11,880 bases of DNA from Ignatzschineria sp. (lineage in GTDB: Bacteria; Pseudomonadota; Gammaproteobacteria; Cardiobacteriales; Wohlfahrtiimonadaceae), in the NCBI GenBank assembly GCA_030151245.1, contig JASLEF010000171.1, positions 1 through 11,880 on the forward strand, read 5' to 3'. A program made the position numbers and the translations under genes. Positions 1 through 6,505 of the stretch are shown here, piece after piece (within the stretch, counting starts at the first letter, position 1; each line of letters opens with the position of its first letter). The notes below the pieces were generated by a model. That model was not told the origin of the DNA. It did not search any database and worked only from the letters and a program-made list of their open reading frames with translations.

Positions 1-17
1 GAGAGATAGGCCAATAA

Positions 18-29
18 CATTAATTAATG
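18..29. repeat. 12-bp perfect palindrome upstream of rpmE2
   Basis: CATTAATTAATG is self-complementary and ends 11 bases before the rpmE2 start codon. Zinc-free L31 paralogues are commonly repressed by Zur, whose sites are AT-rich palindromes, so a metal-responsive operator is conceivable. The core does not clearly match the Zur consensus I know, and an AT-rich 12-mer palindrome can arise by chance. The promoter itself is probably upstream of the window. Confidence 0.25.
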
Positions 30-40
30 GATAAATTATT

Positions 41-283
41 ATGTCAAAAGAAAACCAAATCAATTATCGCCCAGTTGTGTTCCAAGACGCATCAAGCGAT
101 TTCGCAATTTTAACTCGTTCAACAATCGCAACTAAAGACACTATTAAGTGGGAAGATGGTAATGAATACCCATTAGTGCGTATGGAAGTTACTTCTGCAT
201 CACACCCATTCTTTACAGGTCAACAAAATATTCTTGACGCTGAAGGTCGTGTTGATCGCTTCCGTAAAAAATACGGTCGTTAA
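41..283 (+). CDS. rpmE2: 50S ribosomal protein L31, type B
   Basis: This 80-residue protein is a component of the large ribosomal subunit. It has the type B L31 pattern: an N-terminal YRPVVFQD stretch (about 9-16), the central SHPFFTG (about 54-60), and the C-terminal GRVDRFRKKYGR ending. It contains no cysteine, so it lacks the zinc-binding CxxC pair of type A L31. This is the C-minus form, which in other bacteria replaces the zinc-containing paralogue when zinc is scarce. The length is normal for type B. The ribosome binding site is weak (GGATAA before the ATG). The gene stands alone, with an intrinsic terminator about 30 bases downstream. Whether a type A copy exists elsewhere, and whether Zur controls this one, cannot be seen here. 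Confidence 0.95.
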   Translation: MSKENQINYRPVVFQDASSDFAILTRSTIATKDTIKWEDGNEYPLVRMEVTSASHPFFTGQQNILDAEGRVDRFRKKYGR

Positions 284-315
284 TCTTTGTGAACGAAGCA
301 GTTGGTATTTAAAAG

Positions 316-347
316 AAAAGCATCTCTATAGGAGATGCTTTTTTTTT
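316..347 (+). terminator. Intrinsic terminator of rpmE2
   Basis: An 11-bp perfect stem, AAAAGCATCTC (316-326) pairing with GAGATGCTTTT (332-342), closes a 5-base loop and runs into an uninterrupted T tract to 347. This is a textbook Rho-independent terminator, and it isolates rpmE2 from pyrD. Confidence 0.92.
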
Positions 348-387
348 GAAAATTATTTTCGTCTCTTCTCTTATTATTGAATTTTTG

Positions 388-407
388 GATCGAATCATTA
401 TTCGATC
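388..407. repeat. Perfect inverted repeat in the pyrD leader
   Basis: GATCGAAT (388-395) and ATTCGATC (400-407) are exact reverse complements separated by CATT. The repeat sits 30 bases before the pyrD ATG. In RNA it would form an 8-bp hairpin just upstream of the ribosome binding region; in DNA it could be an operator. Confidence 0.55.
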
Positions 408-437
408 GTGAATTCTCGTGTTAGTGGACCGATTTTC

Positions 438-1469
438 ATGTTAAAAAGCATTATTAAAAAAATTCTCTTCAAGATTGATCCTGAAAAATCTCATGCGCTC
501 TCATTTATCGGTATTCGACTATTGAGTAAATTTCCTTTTCTTCAAAAACGCTTGATTGATCCTAATAATGTTTTGACTGATCCGAGGCTCGCTCGGGAAG
601 TATTTGGTTTGACTTTTAAACACCCGGTTGGTCTGGCAGCGGGATTTGATAAAGATGCTAAAATTTATCAAGAACTAGGTCAGTTAGGTTTCTCTTTTGT
701 AGAGATTGGGACAGTTACGCCAAAAGAGCAGCCGGGAAATCCTCAAAAGAGATTGTTTCGTCTAGTAGAGGATACGGCCATTATTAATCGTATGGGGTTT
801 AATAATGATGGTGTTGAAGCAGCTAAGTTGAGATTACTTAAGCGGGATCATAGTTTAATTATCGGTGGGAATATTGGTAAAAATAAAGTCACGCCTAATG
901 ACAGGGCAGTAGATGATTATTTGATCTGCTTTGAAACGCTCTTCGATGTGGTGGATTATTTCGTGGTAAATGTGAGCTCTCCTAATACGCCAAACTTAAG
1001 AGACTTGCAGGAGAAAGGTCCACTCTTAGCACTTTTGAAAACTTTGCAGGAAAAGAATCAGAGCTATCCTCAGCCAAAACCCATTTTATTAAAAATCGCC
1101 CCCGATCTTTCAGAATCGCAATTAAAAGAGATTGTAGAAATTGTTGATGAATCTCATATTGCTGGGATCATTGCAACCAACACCACAATTTCTCGCGAAG
1201 GATTAAAGTCTAAAGATCGGCAAGAAGTTGGTGGGTTAAGTGGTGCACCATTAACAAAAAAATCTTTAGAAGTCGTTCGATTTTTAGCAAAAGAGAGTGC
1301 GGGACGCTTTCCAATTATTGGTGTTGGCGGAATAATGAGTGCAAAAGATGCTTTAGATCAGTTTGATGCAGGGGCTTCTTTGGTGCAATTATATAGCGGA
1401 TTTATTTATGAAGGTCCGGAGTTAATAGAAGAAATTAACAGGGGACTATTGTCGCGATTAGAAAATTGA
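438..1469 (+). CDS. pyrD: Dihydroorotate dehydrogenase (quinone), class 2
   Basis: PyrD oxidises dihydroorotate to orotate, the fourth step of pyrimidine synthesis, using FMN and passing electrons to membrane quinones. From the ATG at 438 the protein has 343 residues. Its N terminus (MLKSIIKKILFKIDPEKSH) aligns without gaps to the amphipathic membrane-contact segment of E. coli PyrD. For that reason I prefer this ATG to the in-frame GTG at 408, which would add ten residues and begin directly behind an inverted repeat. Family motifs are visible: GLAAGFDKD (about 65-73), INRMGFNN (about 116-123), NVSSPNTPN (about 178-186, with the class 2 catalytic serine at about 181), LKIAPD, GVGGI (about 295-299) and LYSGFIYEGP (about 319-328). 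Upstream is the rpmE2 terminator, so pyrD needs its own promoter, which I cannot pin down. No strong terminator follows. Confidence 0.95.
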   Translation: MLKSIIKKILFKIDPEKSHALSFIGIRLLSKFPFLQKRLIDPNNVLTDPRLAREVFGLTFKHPVGLAAGFDKDAKIYQELGQLGFSFVEIGTVTPKEQPGNPQKRLFRLVEDTAIINRMGFNNDGVEAAKLRLLKRDHSLIIGGNIGKNKVTPNDRAVDDYLICFETLFDVVDYFVVNVSSPNTPNLRDLQEKGPLLALLKTLQEKNQSYPQPKPILLKIAPDLSESQLKEIVEIVDESHIAGIIATNTTISREGLKSKDRQEVGGLSGAPLTKKSLEVVRFLAKESAGRFPIIGVGGIMSAKDALDQFDAGASLVQLYSGFIYEGPELIEEINRGLLSRLEN

Positions 1470-1629
1470 ATCACCTTGTAACCTTAAAGCCTATTTTAAA
1501 TTGGCATTTAATGTACTAAGATGGACGGATTACATTATTTATCTCAAGTTTGAGTTTTTTTATTAAATGGCTAATGTAGAGCATCTTTTGAAAGAAAGGA
1601 TGTAAAGCAGACAGCTGGAGGAAAGAAGT
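1470..1629 (+). other. pyrD-gltA intergenic region with two small hairpins
   Basis: A short CTCA/TGAG stem (1543-1546 with 1551-1554) followed by a run of T to 1561 could be a weak terminator for pyrD. Further down, CATCTTTT (1582-1589) can pair with AGAAAGGATG (ending 1602, one G-U pair) as an 8-bp hairpin about 15 bases before the gltA Shine-Dalgarno GGAGG (1617-1621). I could not find a convincing sigma-70 promoter, although one for gltA is expected here. The hairpins are directly readable; their roles are guesses. Confidence 0.35.
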
Positions 1630-2907
1630 ATGAGTACAAAAGATACTGTTACCTTTAAAAATAATAGAACAGGTCATGAAGCTGAATTTCCAATTTTAGA
1701 TTCAGTCTATGGCAACTCTGTTATTGATATTGCGAAACTAAACAACGAAATGTCGATGTTTAGTTATGACCCGGGGTATGTATCGACGGCGAGCTGTGAG
1801 AGTGCGATCACTTACCTAGATGGTGACAAAGGTGAATTACTCTATCGTGGTTACCCGATTGAGCAACTTGCAGAGAAGAAAGACTATCTTGATGTTGCTT
1901 ACCTCCTTTGGAATGGCGAGCTTCCTGATGCGAGTCAATCAAAAGAGTTCAAAGAGATCATCATGACGCATTCATTGATGCATGAAAACATGAAGAGCTT
2001 TCTTCAAGGTTTCCGTTATGACTCACATCCGATGGCAATGCTAGTAGGTTCAGTGGCGTCAATGGCGGGTTTCTACCATGATAAAATGAACATCTACGAT
2101 CCAGAGCACCGTATGATCATTGCACATCGTTTGATTTCAAAAATGCCAACGATTGCTGCAGCTGCTTATAAGCATGGTCAAGGTCAGCCTATTCGTTACC
2201 CACGAAATGATCTTTCTTATGCAGGTAACTTCTTACAAATGATGTTCTCAACACCATGTGCTGATTATGAAGTCGATCCTGTTGCAGAAAAAGCCATTGA
2301 TGTTCTCTTCACACTTCATGCAGATCATGAGCAAAACGCTTCAACGTCAACAGTACGTTTAGCAGGTTCTTCTGGTGCAGATCCCTTTACAGCAATTGCT
2401 TCAGGTATTGCATCTCTTTGGGGACCATCACATGGTGGTGCTAACGAAGCAGTATTAGTCATGCTTGAAGAAATTGGTCATGTGAGCAATATCGATAAGT
2501 TTATTGCAAAAGCAAAAGATAAAAACGATCCATTCCGCTTAATGGGCTTTGGTCACCGTGTTTACAAAAACTTTGACCCACGTGCACGTATCATTAAAGG
2601 CATTGCGGACCAAGTTCTTGCAAAATATGGTAATGATCCATTAATGGAAATCGCTGTTAAACTTGAAGAGATTGCATTAAAAGATGAATATTTCGTAGAG
2701 CGTAAGCTCTATCCAAACGTAGACTTCTACTCAGGAATTATTTACAAAGCGTTAGGTATTCCTGTAGAAATGTTTACGCCAATGTTCGCAATCGCTCGTA
2801 CAAGTGGCTGGATTAGCCATTGGGCAGAGATGATCGCTGATCCTAAGATGAAGATCGGTCGTCCACGTCAACGTTATATTGGTCCAACAGTTCGCAATAT
2901 TAAGTAA
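1630..2907 (+). CDS. gltA: Citrate synthase, type II (allosteric hexamer type)
   Basis: The enzyme condenses acetyl-CoA and oxaloacetate to citrate, the entry step of the TCA cycle. At 425 residues it matches E. coli GltA closely in length. The three catalytic residues are present in their usual contexts: His268 in GPSHGG, His309 in GFGHR and Asp365 in YPNVDFYSG, three to four positions from their E. coli counterparts (264, 305, 362). The block ADHEQNASTSTVR (about 231-243) is typical of the type. Cys210 in MMFSTPC aligns with the E. coli cysteine associated with NADH inhibition, so NADH-sensitive regulation is likely. The start is supported by a strong GGAGG 8-9 bases upstream. Codon use leans to the preferred T- and A-ending codons of a highly expressed gene. 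It is followed by a strong hairpin before eno. Confidence 0.97.
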   Translation: MSTKDTVTFKNNRTGHEAEFPILDSVYGNSVIDIAKLNNEMSMFSYDPGYVSTASCESAITYLDGDKGELLYRGYPIEQLAEKKDYLDVAYLLWNGELPDASQSKEFKEIIMTHSLMHENMKSFLQGFRYDSHPMAMLVGSVASMAGFYHDKMNIYDPEHRMIIAHRLISKMPTIAAAAYKHGQGQPIRYPRNDLSYAGNFLQMMFSTPCADYEVDPVAEKAIDVLFTLHADHEQNASTSTVRLAGSSGADPFTAIASGIASLWGPSHGGANEAVLVMLEEIGHVSNIDKFIAKAKDKNDPFRLMGFGHRVYKNFDPRARIIKGIADQVLAKYGNDPLMEIAVKLEEIALKDEYFVERKLYPNVDFYSGIIYKALGIPVEMFTPMFAIARTSGWISHWAEMIADPKMKIGRPRQRYIGPTVRNIK

Positions 2908-2924
2908 ATTGATTGAACCTCAAG

Positions 2925-2953
2925 TTGATCTTTGAGTCATTACGATAAATAAT
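2925..2953 (+). promoter_or_regulatory. Possible eno promoter
   Basis: TTGATC (2925-2930) is followed after 17 bases by AATAAT (2948-2953). Transcription would start near 2960, at the foot of the hairpin at 2958-2983. The distance between that hairpin and the eno ATG is too short to hold a promoter of its own, so an upstream promoter like this one, or read-through from gltA, must serve eno. The -10 match is moderate. Confidence 0.35.
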
Positions 2954-2957
2954 AGGG

Positions 2958-2987
2958 AGGTGTAGCTACTTTGTAGTTACACCTTTT
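2958..2987 (+). terminator. Hairpin with T run between gltA and eno
   Basis: GGTGTAGCTAC (2959-2969) pairs with GTAGTTACACC (2973-2983) through 11 bp including one G-U, extended by an A-T pair, with a three-base loop. TTTT follows at 2984-2987. It probably terminates gltA transcripts. Because eno begins 31 bases later, it might instead be the 5' structure of the eno mRNA. Confidence 0.7.
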
Positions 2988-3018
2988 GCATTTTTATAAC
3001 ATCTATTTGGAGAAATTT

Positions 3019-4305
3019 ATGTCTGCAATTAAATCGATCATTGCACGAGAAATTTTGGATTCACGCGGGAACCCAACAGTTTGGGTACAAGTTACTTTAG
3101 AGTCAGGCATTAAAGGCGAAGCTGCAGTACCAAGCGGTGCTTCAACAGGTGCGAAAGAAGCCGTTGAGCTTCGTGATGGTGACAAAAAACGTTATGGTGG
3201 TAAAGGCGTGTTACGTGCCTGTGAGAATGTCAATGGCGTGATCGCAGATGCCCTTAAAGGTGTTGATGCAACGAATCAAAAAAATGTAGATGACATCTTA
3301 CTAAAATTAGATGGAACAGATAATAAATCAAACCTCGGTGCAAACGCGCTTTTAGGGGTTTCTTTAGCAGTAGCTCACGCGGCAGCTAATCAACAAGGTT
3401 TGCCGCTTTATGCCTATCTTGCTGATCGTGAAACCTACACACTTCCTGTACCAATGATGAATATTGTGAATGGTGGTGCGCATGCGGATAACTCTGTAGA
3501 CGTACAAGAGTTTATGATTTTACCAGTCGGTGCGCCAACATTTGCCGAAGCTATTCGATATGGTGCGGAAATTTTCCACGAACTTCGTAATGTTTTAACA
3601 GAAAAAGGCTTAGCAACAGGTGTGGGTGATGAGGGTGGTTTTGCTCCAAATCTTGGATCTAACGAAGAAGCACTTGAAGTGATCATGACGGCGATCAAAC
3701 GTGCTGGTTTTGAGCCAGGTAAAGATGTATTCTTAGGTCTTGATATTGCTGCCTCAGAGTTCTTTAAAGATGGTAAGTATGTTTTAGCTTCAGAAAATAA
3801 AGAGTTCACATCAGAAGAGTTTGCGGCATTCTTAGAAGATTGGGTGAACCGTTATCCGATTATTACGATCGAAGATGGTATGGACGAAGAGGATTGGGCA
3901 GGCTGGGATGCGTTAACAAAACGTATCGGCGACCGTGTTCAAATCGTAGGAGATGACCTTTTTGTAACGAATACAAAAATCCTACAAAGAGGGATTGATG
4001 AGAATATTGCGAACTCTATTCTGATTAAGCCTAATCAAATTGGGACGTTGACTGAAACTATTGATGCGATCAACATGGCAGATGATGCAAATTATACAGC
4101 TGTTGTTTCACATCGTTCAGGTGAAACTGAAGATACCACGATTGCAGATATTGCTGCGGCATCAGTAGCGACACAAATTAAAACCGGCTCACTCTGCCGT
4201 TCAGACCGTGTTGCAAAATATAACCGTTTAATCTGCATTGAAGCAGAGCTTGGTGATAAAGCTGTATATGCTGGTAAAAATGGTTTTAAAGCGGTGAAGT
4301 TTTAA
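3019..4305 (+). CDS. eno: Enolase (phosphopyruvate hydratase)
   Basis: Enolase interconverts 2-phosphoglycerate and phosphoenolpyruvate in glycolysis; in many gammaproteobacteria it is also a degradosome subunit. The ATG at 3019 gives 428 residues and is backed by GGAG at 3009-3012. An in-frame TTG at 2986 would add eleven residues, but it lies in the T run of the preceding hairpin and is not supported by the family N terminus. Visible functional residues include the SGAST mobile loop (about 39-43), His155 in GGAHAD, catalytic Glu205 in GDEGG, Mg2+ ligands Asp242, Glu285 and Asp312, catalytic Lys337 in ILIKPNQIG, and the signature SHRSGETED (about 364-372). The product is complete. The usual partner pyrG is not adjacent in this window. 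Confidence 0.97.
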   Translation: MSAIKSIIAREILDSRGNPTVWVQVTLESGIKGEAAVPSGASTGAKEAVELRDGDKKRYGGKGVLRACENVNGVIADALKGVDATNQKNVDDILLKLDGTDNKSNLGANALLGVSLAVAHAAANQQGLPLYAYLADRETYTLPVPMMNIVNGGAHADNSVDVQEFMILPVGAPTFAEAIRYGAEIFHELRNVLTEKGLATGVGDEGGFAPNLGSNEEALEVIMTAIKRAGFEPGKDVFLGLDIAASEFFKDGKYVLASENKEFTSEEFAAFLEDWVNRYPIITIEDGMDEEDWAGWDALTKRIGDRVQIVGDDLFVTNTKILQRGIDENIANSILIKPNQIGTLTETIDAINMADDANYTAVVSHRSGETEDTTIADIAAASVATQIKTGSLCRSDRVAKYNRLICIEAELGDKAVYAGKNGFKAVKF

Positions 4306-4327
4306 GTTACCGATAAGACAGATAGAA

Positions 4328-4394
4328 TAGGCGCTGAAAATTTAAGCGAAGTAAGAGCGTTTTTTACTTCGCTAAAGAAGTGATTAAGCGCCTA
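4328..4394 (+). terminator. Nested inverted repeats after eno, possible terminator
   Basis: Outer arms TAGGCGCTGAA (4328-4338) and TTAAGCGCCTA (4384-4394) pair at 10 of 11 positions. Inside them, AGCGAAGTAA (4345-4354) pairs perfectly with TTACTTCGCT (4364-4373). Six T at 4360-4365 lie inside the inner loop and arm rather than after the stem, so this is not a standard terminator. A shorter alternative stem, CGCT (4332-4335) with AGCG (4356-4359), would place that T run correctly. ACTTC/GAAGT (4366-4370 with 4377-4381) is a further competing stem. It probably ends or processes the eno transcript, but the mechanism is uncertain. Confidence 0.45.
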
Positions 4395-4419
4395 AATTAC
4401 GCTGATCATCAAAACAAAT

Positions 4420-4448
4420 TTGAATTAGGACTAATATAGTACTATATT
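4420..4448 (+). promoter_or_regulatory. Promoter of the suf regulator and operon
   Basis: TTGAAT (4420-4425) and TATATT (4443-4448) are separated by exactly 17 bases, giving a good sigma-70 promoter with a predicted start near 4455. The leader to the TTG start codon would be about 25 bases. The palindromic operator at 4426-4455 fills the spacer and covers the -10. Confidence 0.75.
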
Positions 4449-4455
4449 AGTCCTA
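4426..4455. promoter_or_regulatory. 30-bp perfect palindrome, probable Rrf2-family operator
   Basis: The left half TAGGACTAATATAGT is followed immediately by its exact reverse complement ACTATATTAGTCCTA. The outer GACTA...TAGTC elements recall the half-sites of IscR type 1 sites, though with wider spacing. The site lies between the -35 and the start point of the promoter, so a bound protein would block RNA polymerase. The obvious ligand is the Rrf2 protein encoded 25 bases downstream, giving negative autoregulation. The palindrome is observed directly; the identity of the binding protein is inferred. Confidence 0.8.
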
Positions 4456-4479
4456 TATTTATTTTAGAGAGTCTTTACA

Positions 4480-4929
4480 TTGAGAATTACCCGAGAAACA
4501 GATTATGCCCTTCTAGTTCTAACGAAGCTTGCTTCGCGAGAGGAGAGAATGAGTGCCTCAACGTTAGCTGAGATCTGTGATTTAAACGTTTCATTAGTAG
4601 GGAAGGTGTTAAAGCTATTGGTAAAAGCCGAGCTTTTAACTTCCACACGAGGTGTTTATGGCGGGTATCAGTTACAAAAAGCCCCTGAAGAGATTACGCT
4701 TGTAGATGTGATTGTGGCAATCGAAGGTCCTATGGCGATGAATGCCTGTAATGATCTTGAAAACCCTTGCGATAAATCACATGGTTGTAACCTTGCACCG
4801 CACTGGAAAATCATTAATCAAAAAATTTGCGAAAGTTTTTCCAAAGTGACGTTGTTATCTCTACTAGGTCCTCCCAATGAGCTAAAGGTGGATATTAAAT
4901 TGTCAAAACCTTTAGCAAAGCCTCTGTAA
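4480..4929 (+). CDS. Rrf2-family Fe-S cluster regulator of the suf operon
   Basis: This 149-residue protein is an Rrf2-family DNA-binding regulator of the type found at the head of gammaproteobacterial suf operons (SUF system assembly regulator, relative of IscR). The N-terminal winged helix is clear: RETDYALLVLTKLA, then the recognition helix region SASTLAEICDLNVSLVGKVL (about 26-45), and the wing GVYGGYQL (about 58-65). Three cysteines, Cys90, Cys97 and Cys103, followed by His108, resemble the C-C-C-H ligand set that holds a [2Fe-2S] cluster in IscR, so it likely senses cluster supply. The TTG at 4480 is chosen because it gives the family N terminus MRITRETDYA and no nearby ATG does; AGAGAG (4466-4471) is a modest ribosome binding site. 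It lies directly ahead of sufB (32-base gap) and behind an operator-like palindrome. The name sufR or iscR would be by analogy only. Confidence 0.88.
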   Translation: MRITRETDYALLVLTKLASREERMSASTLAEICDLNVSLVGKVLKLLVKAELLTSTRGVYGGYQLQKAPEEITLVDVIVAIEGPMAMNACNDLENPCDKSHGCNLAPHWKIINQKICESFSKVTLLSLLGPPNELKVDIKLSKPLAKPL

Positions 4930-4961
4930 ACCCACTTTAGTAATTATAAGAACGATTGATT

Positions 4962-6419
4962 ATGACAGCAGAAATCTCAGAAAAAGATAGAATTGAAGCG
5001 CTCGCCAGTGAAGAGTATAAATACGGCTTTACGACGGATATCGAGCAAGAAACTCTCCCGCCAGGTCTTGACGAAGATGTGGTTCGTCAAATCTCCAAGA
5101 TCAAGAATGAGCCTGAATGGTTACTTGAATATCGTTTAACAGCTTATCGTGCATGGCTTGAGATGGAATCTCCTGATTGGGCGCACTTAAATATTGAGCC
5201 GATGGACTATCAAGCGATCTCTTATTATTCAGCACCTAAATCAATGGCAGATGGTCCTAAAAGCTTGGATGAAGTAGATCCCGAGCTTCTCTATACATAT
5301 GAGCGCTTAGGAATTCCGCTTGAAGAGCAAAAAATACTAGCTGGGGTTGCGGTTGATGCAGTCTTTGACTCTGTTTCTGTTGCGACAAGTTATAAAGGTC
5401 GTTTACTTGAGCAGGGAATTATTTTCTGCTCCTTTAGTGAAGCGGTGCAAGAGTATCCTGAACTTGTTAAAGAATATTTAGGGACTGTGGTTCCTCATGA
5501 TGATAACTATTTTGCTGCACTGAACGCAGCAGTATTTACCGATGGATCATTTGTCTATATTCCAAAAGGTAAACGTTGCCCAATGGAATTATCCACATAT
5601 TTCCGTATTAATGCTTCAAATACAGGTCAGTTTGAACGAACGTTAATTATTGCTGATGAGGGAAGTTATGTCTCTTATCTTGAAGGGTGTACAGCGCCTC
5701 AGCGCGATGAGAATCAATTACACGCAGCGGTAGTTGAACTGGTGGCAAAAGAGAAAGCAACGATTAAATACTCCACAGTACAAAACTGGTATCCTGGCGA
5801 TGAGAATGGGGAAGGTGGTATTTATAACTTTGTAACTAAGCGGGGGATTTGTGATGGTTTCCAATCAAAAATCACCTGGACGCAAGTTGAAACTGGTTCT
5901 TCAATCACTTGGAAATATCCAAGTTGTATCTTGAAAGGGGATGAGTCTGTTGGCGAGTTCTATTCTGTAGCACTTGTGAAAGATCGTCAACAAGCAGATA
6001 CCGGAACAAAGATGATTCATCTTGGTAAAAATACTCGTTCAACGATTATTTCAAAAGGGATCTCTGCAGGATACTCTGAAAACTCATATCGCGGCCTTGT
6101 TCGCATCGGACCTAATGCCACAGGCTCACATAACTACTCACAATGTGACTCTCTATTAATGGGCGATAAATGTGGTGCGCATACCTTCCCTTATATTGAT
6201 GTTCGTAACTCAAGCTCAAAAGTGGAGCATGAAGCATCGACCTCGAAGATTTCAGAAGAGCAATTATTTTATTGTCAGCAGCGTGGTTTATCGGAAGAAG
6301 ATGCGATTAACCTGATTGTAAATGGCTACTGTAAAGAAATTTTCGATGAGTTACCGATGGAGTTTGCGGTTGAAGCGCAGAAATTAATAGAGCTTCGTCT
6401 TGAGGGAAGTGTTGGCTAG
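4962..6419 (+). CDS. sufB: Fe-S cluster scaffold protein SufB
   Basis: SufB is the core subunit of the cytoplasmic SufBC2D scaffold on which Fe-S clusters are built. The ATG at 4962 gives 485 residues; a TTG two codons earlier is possible but unneeded. The N-terminal YKYGF region, FDSVSVATSY, KGKRCPMELSTYFRIN and ADTGTKMIH blocks are all family-typical. Cys243 (in LEGCTAP) corresponds to E. coli Cys254, the persulfide entry site. Cys395 (in SQCDS) corresponds to Cys405, and the EHE triplet at 422-424 matches E. coli Glu432-Glu434, so the cluster-forming residues appear intact. The cysteine-containing insertion near residue 100 of the E. coli protein is absent, as in many SufB proteins. It is second in the regulator-sufBCDS unit and is followed by an 86-base gap with a hairpin. 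Confidence 0.96.
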   Translation: MTAEISEKDRIEALASEEYKYGFTTDIEQETLPPGLDEDVVRQISKIKNEPEWLLEYRLTAYRAWLEMESPDWAHLNIEPMDYQAISYYSAPKSMADGPKSLDEVDPELLYTYERLGIPLEEQKILAGVAVDAVFDSVSVATSYKGRLLEQGIIFCSFSEAVQEYPELVKEYLGTVVPHDDNYFAALNAAVFTDGSFVYIPKGKRCPMELSTYFRINASNTGQFERTLIIADEGSYVSYLEGCTAPQRDENQLHAAVVELVAKEKATIKYSTVQNWYPGDENGEGGIYNFVTKRGICDGFQSKITWTQVETGSSITWKYPSCILKGDESVGEFYSVALVKDRQQADTGTKMIHLGKNTRSTIISKGISAGYSENSYRGLVRIGPNATGSHNYSQCDSLLMGDKCGAHTFPYIDVRNSSSKVEHEASTSKISEEQLFYCQQRGLSEEDAINLIVNGYCKEIFDELPMEFAVEAQKLIELRLEGSVG

Positions 6420-6440
6420 AACGGCTTACCAAATAATTTG

Positions 6441-6470
6441 AGTGAAGCTTGAAAAAAATGAAGTTTCACT
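6441..6470 (+). repeat. Hairpin between sufB and sufC
   Basis: AGTGAAGCTT (6441-6450) pairs with AAGTTTCACT (6461-6470) over ten positions with one G-U, around an A-rich ten-base loop. No T run follows, so it is unlikely to be a terminator. It may be an RNA processing or stability element that lets SufB and SufC be made in different amounts. Confidence 0.5.
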
Positions 6471-6505
6471 AATACAGATCAAAATAATTAAATGAGAGTA
6501 GAAAT

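Noticed and set aside
408..437. GTG start for pyrD ten codons upstream
   Set aside because: The ATG at 438 gives an N terminus that aligns residue for residue with E. coli PyrD, while the GTG extension has no family support.
2986..3018. TTG start extending enolase by eleven residues
   Set aside because: It starts in the T run of the preceding hairpin, whereas the ATG at 3019 has a proper ribosome binding site and the standard enolase N terminus.
3003..3809. Minus-strand open frames opposite eno (3003-3185, 3435-3809)
   Set aside because: They lie entirely opposite a highly conserved gene, lack ribosome binding sites and have no recognisable family; they are coding shadows.
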